NCBI GenBank assembly: GCA_963930775.1
Contig: OZ005689.1
Span: 10,819,079-10,883,078 of the forward strand
Reading direction: 5' to 3'
DNA: 64,000 bases
DNA from: Cliona cf. orientalis
Taxonomy: Eukaryota > Porifera > Demospongiae > Clionaida > Clionaidae
A model generated the notes under the pieces. The model saw only the letters and a program-made list of their open reading frames with translations. It did not search any database and was not told where the DNA came from. How positions within the stretch are numbered: position 1 is the stretch's first letter; every line of letters begins with the position of its first letter. The translations under genes and the position numbers were made by a program. Of the stretch, positions 56,002 through 64,000 are shown one piece after another.

Positions 56002-59000
56002 ATGGCTTGGATACTGTCATCTATGTTGTTTGTCATAATAATATTATCCTATTTGAGTGCAGGTTCAACATGAATGCACAGGAGTGCAGAACCCTCACTG
56101 CTATATGCATGCTATATGCATAACTGAATTATGCACTTGAGAGCCACTGCCTGTTTACACTGTCACTGTATTGACAACTGACCAGCAAAGCACAGAATGG
56201 CAATCAGTCATGCAGTTGAGGTAGGTGCCATGTAAACACAGACTGGCAACAGCTGCACACACTACTCCACTGGGCAGGACTTAACATGACCACTCTTCCT
56301 TTATGCCACGGCGTATACCTATAATGCGTACTTTCTCTATGACGACCCTTACCATTTAGCAAAAGAGGGTTGCGACGGACGGACAGACGGACGGACGGAC
56401 AGACAAAAATCGCCAAACGATTGCAGTAACCCTCCGCCTACGCTTTGCGGCGAGGGTTAACAAACCTCAACAGGTGAGTTTAAACTGCAAGCATCATGTC
56501 ATTGTGACAATGTATTTTGTTGCATGTCAAGCAAAGCACAAGGCATCAATAATAATATTATCATAGGTATACTCATGCATAATTATATTAGGCCACTCCA
56601 ACTTAATCATTAGTTTCTGGTCACCCGCCCGCATGATATTTTGAAAAGCCAATTTATGAGGACTATAATGATATTCATAGTAAAAATGACGTAAAACGAC
56701 ATATTGATACTATCGAGATCGGCCACTCGATCTCGAGCTCATTGCCTGCTGCATATCAGTCCATGATGGTGTACTATGGTTTGGCATTCTGTACTGTTAA
56801 ATTGCCTGTGTACTTGTACAGCTCATAGCATGAGCTCATGTGATGATATGATCTGACAGGCTGTTATTTGCACTCGAGGTTTGCTGACCATTCACCTGTG
56901 GTATACGGGTATGATTTAAGCACTTCCTCTTCCTATCTTAATTCAATTAGTCATAGTCCCATAGTCCTAACCACCCGCCCGCCCGCATGTACTTGAGACA
57001 ACTGGTGTGACCAGAAACTAATGATTGACTTGGAGTGGCCTTATACTATTGTATGGTGCAGGTTCCCAAGTTGTGCTCAATCCTGAGTCAAGATTAATTC
57101 CAGTTGGAGCAGAAGCGTTATTTACTTGCAAATTTCGAAATGTAATAAGACCTTACTGGGAAATTAATGGAATAAAAGCAAACAATGATTTCAATAAACT
57201 GCTTTTATGGGATCAAGGCTTCTTTATAGATCGGGAACAGATATACAGCGATGGAATTGTGGTCCTCACCATGAGAGTAAATGGATCATATCCACGACTA
57301 CACAATTCACGCATTCAGTGCAAGACATTTACAACTGGTATCAACAGTGAAACTGCCACTTTTTTTTATTATTGATGGTAAACCATAGTACCATATTACA
57401 ATAATATTATATTATACATGTATGTTAGACTAAAGTTCTGATAGCTGCTATAATATAGTTATACTCATGCATGTACAAGCTTCCATCGTTCTATACTATG
57501 ATATTCTACTATCCTAGGTAATACTCTGATTGTACACTTTGTACTCCATGGTGTCATAGCTGTTTTCTGCTTTATACCTTTCTTCAAACCCTATCCTCAA
57601 ACAGCCAAATGCTACAAGGCTTCATCTCATGTGGTCCCCTCCATTTCTTTGGCCAGGTTACCTCATTAACAGCTATAACATTACCGTCTGGAGCAATAGT
57701 GATGAACTTATCAATAACCATCAAGTTAATTTCACGTCCTTCAGTAATGCAGTTGTTACATTTCTATTCAGTCCACAGCATCAACCTTGCACAAACTTCA
57801 CATTTGGGATAACTCCTATGCACCATCAACTTGTGCATCAAACTTAGCTACAATGCAACCAGAGGGTACTTGTCAGGTGAATGCTTATGTTGATGGATTG
57901 AAGTGGTATGTTGTATTATTTTTCCATATTATATATAGCACCAGGCTCATTCAATGTTTCAGTTATCACCTTATTTAGAGATGATGGAATACCTTTAGTG
58001 AGGGCCTTAGTTAAGGTAGCTACGCTGGTGTGTTATAGACGATGCACACATGTACCTCATAATAATATTATTCCTACAGCCTTCCCATGATATCTGTAGC
58101 TACCATGGCCAGGAATTAAATATTTCAATAAACATCACAAACAAAGCTAATAATGCTCTAGTGACTGAAGATGGTCCAATACCCCACCGTGGCAATGGCA
58201 GTTTTGAATATGACATTACATCCAGCAACCTCAGAAGGGAAGAGGAATACTTTATGACTGTTAGGGTCGATACTGGATTTGAAAGCTCAACTCTCTCTTA
58301 TTCATTCAGTAAGCATTTAATAAGATTATACCATTATAATTATGAGTATTGTGTACGTAAACAGATCTAGATAATTAAGTTTGGAATTGAGTGTACTGTC
58401 AAAAAAGTTCAAATTAAAACACTAGTTTGCTTTCCTTAATGATAAGACAGCTTACATAACACATCAATCATAAATAAGCAGTACTCTAATTATTTTTGGG
58501 AAGTTCTTTATGAACTGTATCAAAAATAAAATAAATTTATCAAATTGCATAAGTTTACGTTATCACATGTCTATGATACTTGAATGTGAAAGTCTGGCTC
58601 AAAATTAATAATAGTATGCAGAAGTACTTAGTGTTATTAAGGCCTTAACTTTGGTTAGCTACTTAATAATTATCATAAACATTGCGTAATTACCTCTATT
58701 ACGTTATCAAATAACCAAGTATGTTTAATGTCCCAATCATGGGATAATGTGGCTAGCATGCATGATCATCTGTTAACAGTACATGCTCACAAAACATAGA
58801 GACATAGCTAGTTCATGTACACACAGTATCCTATTATTTATTATCTATTATCAATTATTACCATTATCAATACTAGTACTGTGAGCATAATATGACATGG
58901 ATTGTAATATACTATCTCTAGTCCCCTACTGTGTATAAGTATGTACCGCAGTGTCCCAGGTCAAGCGCCCACTCTCAGGTAAGCGTGCATGTACCACATT

Positions 59001-59974
59001 TCAAGGGGCCACTGTAGCAGCTTCTATAGAAACGTATGGAATTTTGATCCCGCGTAAGCGCCCATGCGGGCTACGTACATGCAATTGAGAGTTATGTTTA
59101 AGCGCCCCAGGACAATAATAATTATGGTATTATTTTTATGATAATAATAATAATATTATGAGAGATATACTATGTATACTAGTGTGGACTTAACTTTCAC
59201 TCTTTTTCTTCAGCGACAATCACTGACTTTAATACTGATGGGGAAAGAACTATGGAGTTTGGTAATAATATTATTATTACAACTTTTAAATTAATGCTAA
59301 TCATAATTATGATGTAGCTGCAGTCATGCAGTGAGTGGTGGAGCAATGCGTTACATTACATTGTAGCTAATAGTATTATTGAGAGTCTTTGTTTACAGAT
59401 TCCCCACCAATCAGTGGAGACCCAAGCTGTTCTGCATCCCTTGTTAGTCCTATAGTTGGAGGTACATTCTGAATCGTTGACCATTATCAGTTCAATTAAT
59501 ATACTTCGGTGGTATGAGTCCTAGATCTGTCGCTATTGTATATTATGTAACAGTTATTGTTGTATGCATAAGCATCCTTAAGTATACACGGTTCATGTTA
59601 TGCAGTGACAGATCTGATCACCAAATCTATAGCTACATAACTAATGGCCATTATGACATTGTATAAGAATCCTTATTCCTATAGGTATTGTATCGGTCAT
59701 AGTGATATTGTTTCTTGCTGGCATCATTGTAACAGTTGTAACTATTGTATGCCGTCGACAAAAGCCACACCTCAGGAATGAAGAGACCCCACAAGGTAGT
59801 TATTTTGTTCATAATATGTATTTTTTGGCATCTCCACTAATACTAAGTACAGCTGCAGTTTACAAGGAGCCATATGACGGGGCTGTATCTAGACTACCAC
59901 AAACAGGGCATGCAATGGAAGAGTGCCCTGCTAATGGAGTGTTGACGAAAACTAATGAGAGTTTGCTATCATAA
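56002..59974 (+). CDS. Single-pass membrane receptor with Ig and FN3-like domains
   Basis: Exon 1 (56002-56062) encodes a clear signal peptide (MAWILSSMLFVIIILSYLSA). It splices in phase 1 to an Ig-like exon at 57062 with a Cys-Trp-Cys pattern (LFTCKF, YWEING, IQCKTF). The FN3-like exons start about 57605 (WSPPFLWPGYLINSYNITVW) and include 57942-58018 and 58080-58308. Short linkers are 59214-59261 and 59399-59461. A membrane helix with a CRRQK stop-transfer is at 59685-59795, and a cytoplasmic tail with YKEPYDG ends at TAA (59853-59974). The 3' introns are all phase 1. In the Ig exon a T8 run at 57361-57368 puts a TGA before the expected donor, a possible one-base frameshift or sequencing error. 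The middle exon model (57605-57905) is uncertain. It is likely a cell-surface recognition or adhesion protein. The first intron holds a SINE-like repeat and a MITE. Confidence 0.65.
56300..56459 (+). repeat. Second SINE-like family, GACGGACGGAC tract
   Basis: It has the same plan as the other hairpin-ended family but a different sequence. A GACGGACAGACGGACGGACG tract is followed by AAAAATCGCCAAACGATTGC. A terminal inverted pair AACCCTCCGCC/GGCGAGGGTT lies at 56429-56458. It lies in intron 1 of the receptor gene. Confidence 0.65.
56590..57043. mobile_element. AGGCCACTCCAA-ended MITE, copy 2 (inverted)
   Basis: It is the reverse complement of the element at 9211-9690, with intact inverted ends. 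Its right end lies 18 bp before the Ig exon acceptor of the receptor gene. Confidence 0.8.
58317..59205. other. Intron without coding signal
   Basis: It lies between receptor exons ending 58308 and starting 59214. It holds CAAGCGCCCACTCTCAGGTA and GTAAGCGCCCATGC blocks (58960-59110) related to the MITE at 25782-26394, possibly a degraded copy. Confidence 0.5.
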
Positions 59975-61290
59975 TCTGATATGAGTGACAAAATTTAATT
60001 ATTATAAACACATACCAGTAATCCATAAGAGATAATTATTGCAATGTTAACGTTGCACATGACAATAATTGTAGCTACATATTAAACTACCGGTAGTCTA
60101 AGATGCATTTTGTCATCATGAGTGTATGTTGATACCTCAGTCAAATTCTTATAATGTCTGATCATCAAATCAAGGACATGCTGACATGCTATAATGCTGG
60201 GCTTTACCTGGTTGATTATGTTCTATAGCTACTGCTTTCCTTTCATATAATCTACTTGACTCACATGATTTATGTACAATTTGTGGCAGTGTTACATATT
60301 TCTGAACTGTTCTTTTGGGATATATACACACAATGTGGCTCCCATTATAGATAGTTTCTATGTGATTGCTAAGATATACAAGGTACTGCATGTGTATATA
60401 ATATTATTTCATATAAACCCTATTTTTAGGGCTCGTATCCAAAATAATATTATAGATAATAATATTATTATAGTTCCTGTGGTCCAGGGAAAACATCCAT
60501 AGATTTCTCGAGGGTTAAAGACATTAAATTATTGTATCCATGGAAGTAATGAGCTACAAATGGCATCCCTTGCTTTAATTGTGTGCAGTATAATATTATA
60601 TAGAAGCACTGTTCCCTTGGGCTTTGCTCTCATTAATCTGTTGGGTGTAATGTAATACGACAGGAATTAATGATAATAATTATGTGTATGTGCGCATTAT
60701 TGTGCATATTAATTATTACATGATGCTAGCTTGTATTACTGATTATGGTCATGAACATACATGTCTTGGGTGCTAGCTAAGCTGCTTGCCCAGATGCACC
60801 AACGTATCTGAAACTGTTAGACAGAGGGCATTGGCAATTGTGCATACCATACACAAATTAAACCCTTCAATAAATCAGAAGTGTTGGATAAAGAAGAAGA
60901 GGGACAGCAGGATATTTTGAAGCAAAAGTGTGCCTTTAAAACAAAAATGGGATAGACACAAAATGTGGTGAGTGATGGTAGTGTTTTTATCTTGCATCAT
61001 GACTGTATTTATATGAAGCACTCTGAATAGAAACGTGAGTGTCTAGTGATTTGACTCAAAATTAATAAGTATTAAGCCCATCCTTCCATATGATTAATTA
61101 CTAAAGTTGCGTGTCACGTGCACACTTTCATAATAATTAGTGTACATACCAATATATTACGTGGTCACACTGTATTATCAGTAGCTAGGTATTCATGCTC
61201 ATTCCACTATTTCCATGTTCCATATCCTTCACTAACATTCCATTCCCGGTCAGTTGATCAGTACAGGTAGCTAGAATAAATCCTTTAAAT
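59975..61290. other. Intergenic spacer between receptor paralogues
   Basis: This is AT-rich with scattered AATAATATTATT palindromes and no coherent ORF. I see no promoter motif that I could defend. Confidence 0.4.
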
Positions 61291-61294
61291 CATA

Positions 61295-63363
61295 TTGATT
61301 GTAAGTAAAATTGAAAGTTTGGTTCTGTTGTGGCTGCTGTTTGTAAGAGGCAAACATTCTCAATTGACTGCTGTTATCACTCCCAGAGGTTACAATGCCA
61401 GCCTGGATCCTGAAGCCAGCTTCACTTTCCAGTGTGATGTGACTGGTAGTAATAATGTACAGTGGTTGGTGAATGGTCGACCTTCAACCACGCAAGAAAA
61501 CAGAGGCCGAGGAATTAGTCAAAGCAGCATCACCACTGTGGATGAGGTTACTGACAGCTTTAGAATCAGCCTGTCTATTTTGAGAAATATCACTAACAGG
61601 AACACCACTATTGTATGCCAAGTCACTGCTACCTTATCAACTGGTGAGGTTAGAGGCATTGCTAGTGATCCTGTTCGGTTCCAAATTCAAGGTCTCTTGG
61701 ATGCTCCATCAAACTTGATACTGTCAGAAGCTGACAACCAGCACATGAGGAGATTAAGTTGGGAGCATCCATTCTCACTAGATATCACTGATGTTGATCG
61801 AGACATAGAGTGTTACAATGTGTGCTACAGCCTGGTCAATGTATCAGCAGAGAAATCCCAGTGCACGTATGTGATTCAAATAGAGTACACATTTCTCTGT
61901 GTTAGTGTTCCTCTTCTCTTCACTGTGTCTGCTGTCAATGTAGTAGGACAGGGAGAAGCTACTTCAATGCCTCATAATGGATGCACTTGCACCAGTACCA
62001 CAGGTTTGAATTAGTTACAGGTTTATTGCTACAATAATAATGCTATTTTTTTATGCAGTCCCATCAGATTCTATTATCAGTGCCAATGAAGTAGTATCTT
62101 TTTCTCTCTTAGACTACAATCCAACGGCAAAATTTTTTATTTTAACAGATTTGTTGGGGGGAGGGATAGTTCAGTCTTTACTCATACACACACAGTTGCT
62201 ACTAGCTGTCTGTCTCACCCAAAACAGATAGCTACCTATTAATAATATTATTTATCGTCATACTTTTTCACTAGTTATCAGAAGACAGTGGAACGACTTG
62301 TTTCTTAGTTTATGAAGTTAACACTTTCCTGCTATCAGAGGCAAATACAACCAACCATGGCGTTCAAATACCTCGAGTTGTTCAGTATTCCCAATCAAAT
62401 GTGAACTTCAGCCTAACCGTGGACTCTGACCTGTTGGTTAATGAGATATATTTAGTGACAATCACTGCCAATTCAACTGATGGAGAAAGAAACATCAGTG
62501 TGACTGTGGAATTTGGTAATGAGTAACTTAATATGAATAATATATAAAAATTGAATAATTATGATCAATATAGATACCTATGATGTACAATCAGTGAGTG
62601 GTAGAGCTATACCTGGTAGATTGGAGCTGAACTATATATTTGCTGAGGGATCTCGTCATCAGACAACGAGCTCAAAGTTGTATACTCACTGTGTGCAGAC
62701 TGGAGAATGGCATGGAGGAATACTGTATGAATCTACTTATCAATAGGGAGAATCTTCCACTAATAAGTGGGCAACTGACAGGACTTCAGCCTGGATTGTA
62801 CACTGTCAAGAATTTAACTGAAGTTGAGAGCGATGGTAGTGTGATTCTCCTTAGGAGAACAGTTGATGATCGATGATAACATTTTACCCTTCTCATTTCA
62901 TTCAGTGTGTATTATTTGGTGGTATAAAGCTCCGTCAGTGTAGTAACATAAAAATATTATGTTATTGTTGTGTATATATAAATAAGTACACACAGCTTCA
63001 TAACGTACGTAATAATACATAGATCTGCATGATCACCAAAAGGGCTACATAATTAATGACTATGGTAATATCACATCACACTGATATCCAGGTGTTGTAG
63101 CAGTCCTAGTGATGTTGTTGCTTGCTAGCATCATTATAACAGTTGTAACTTTTGCATACCATTGACAAAAACAACGCCACAGGAATCAAGAAACCTCACA
63201 AGGTAGTTGTTATGTTCATATATGTTTTTGGCATCTCTTCTAAGATTACATACATACAGCTGCAGTTTATGAGGAGCCATATGACTGGGCTGTATCTAGA
63301 CTATCACAAACAAAGCCAGCGATGGAACAATGTCCTAGCTGCTTATGGAGTGTTGACCAAATG
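61295..63363 (+). pseudogene. Decaying paralogue of the Ig/FN3 membrane receptor
   Basis: The first exon (61295-62003) encodes a hydrophobic leader (LVLLWLLFVRG), an Ig domain (FQCDV, VQWLVNG, IVCQV) and an FN3 domain (RRLSWEHPF...ECYNVCYS, LLFTVSAVNVVGQGEA). No ATG opens the frame; it starts TTG after an upstream stop. Later exons include about 62059-62150, 62276-62517 (NEIYLVTITANSTDGERN) and 62572-62870. In the last, the frame must shift near 62640-62665 to reach the conserved CRLENGMEEYCMN...LTGLQPGLYTV region. The membrane exon (63092 on) matches the first gene, but CGA is replaced by TGA at 63163-63165 directly after the helix. The tail exon (63260 on) is out of frame at its end. The protein could still be membrane-anchored without a tail, but several lesions together favour a pseudogene. 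Confidence 0.65.
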
Positions 63364-63405
63364 AGAGTTTGCTACCATAATCTGATACGAGTAATAATTA
63401 TATTG

Positions 63406-63680
63406 CAAGGGTGTAGATAATGGGGGGGGGGGGGGGGGGCTAGGGGGGCTGAAGCCCCCCCAGATTTTTCACCATGATCTGTGTACAATAAAGGGCGCAT
63501 CGAGCCACGGCTAGATAAGTCCTTGGTATAATACTTTCATTTTTGCAAAAAGGGACGAGCCACTTAATTTATTTATAACATCACTGCTAGGGTGATAATC
63601 TAATAATAAGTAGGAGTGGTCACAAAATTGGGCGTGGCAACACAAGCCCCCCCACTACGAAAAAGTTATCTACACCCATG
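63406..63680. mobile_element. CAAGGGTGTAGA-ended MITE, copy 3
   Basis: It is the same element as 52555-52872 in the same orientation, with a shorter poly-G tract. The ends are CAAGGGTGTAGATAATGGGG and TTATCTACACCCATG. It lies just beyond the receptor paralogue. Confidence 0.85.
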
Positions 63681-64000
63681 TATTATAAACATAAATAATA
63701 TGTTGTTTGTATCCACATACACGACATTATCTTAAATGAGGTGGATTTTATCATCGTGGGTATTGAAATTGTCAATATATTATATCATGCAATCATAATC
63801 TGATTGCCTGCAGGATCTTCAAAGTCATGCTAATGTATAATATACAAGTATAAAAACAATATAAAATTGAAGGATGAAGTATAGGGATGGCAGGGTCAAA
63901 AAGTATATATAAACAAGATTTGTAGGGATATATAATCACATCCACTATACATCCCTACACTTGCTTTTATCGATTATCATGCAACCAACTTGTTCGTTAA
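63681..64000. other. No gene recognised at window end
   Basis: AT-rich sequence with no ORF or repeat that I can assign. Confidence 0.4.

Overview
The window reads as nuclear DNA of an animal. Genes are split by GT-AG introns, and the base composition is AT-rich with abundant short palindromic insertions. One gene encodes a membrane protein with immunoglobulin and fibronectin-III-like domains. The mixture of small genes, dense MITEs and this receptor type fits a marine sponge (demosponge), but the taxon is an inference from style and not proven by any marker gene. There is no rRNA, no CRISPR array and no intact tRNA gene.

Layout. 1-11.5 kb is almost entirely repeats: nested foldback and MITE insertions (0.85-3.2 kb), a GA microsatellite, a 1 kb TTAA-flanked element, a hAT-related pseudogene fragment, SINE-like hairpin repeats and a cluster of a 17-bp motif. 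11.54-24.59 kb holds the most interesting object. A Tnp2-like (EnSpm/CACTA class) transposase gene on the minus strand and a BEN-domain gene on the plus strand diverge from start codons 88 bp apart. The pair is bracketed by an imperfect 39-bp inverted repeat with GC-rich subterminal DNA and a possible 2-bp target duplication, which I read as a 13 kb two-gene DNA transposon. 25.3-31.9 kb is a pair of long inverted arms around tandem repeats, into which a young, apparently intact Ty3/Gypsy retrotransposon has inserted (identical-length LTRs, 4 differences in 212 bp, 5-bp target duplication). 32-36.2 kb is MITEs and minisatellites.

36.3-45.9 kb is a large Helitron on the minus strand coding for a repeat-rich N-terminus, a DUF6570-like zinc region, an OTU protease domain, HUH Rep, a PIF1 helicase and an exonuclease-endonuclease-phosphatase domain. 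It is broken by a frameshift, one in-frame TGA, a C-terminal deletion and a complete 2.87 kb hAT transposon inserted with a 6-bp target duplication. The hAT transposase itself is an intact 777-residue ORF. 46.4-47.5 kb carries a second, nearly identical copy of the TTAA element at 4.1 kb. 47.6-55.8 kb is repeats again (SINE-like, minisatellite, a 1.2 kb foldback element).

56.0-63.4 kb contains two tandem paralogous genes for single-pass membrane proteins with Ig and FN3-like extracellular domains, plus a relic of a third at about 54 kb. The first is nearly intact with consistently phase-1 introns at its 3' end. The second has no visible ATG, a frameshift, and a TGA just after its membrane helix, so it looks like a decaying copy.

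Most coding sequence here is therefore transposon-derived, and the host gene cluster at the right end is the main exception. Novelty of any family cannot be judged without database searches, which I could not run.
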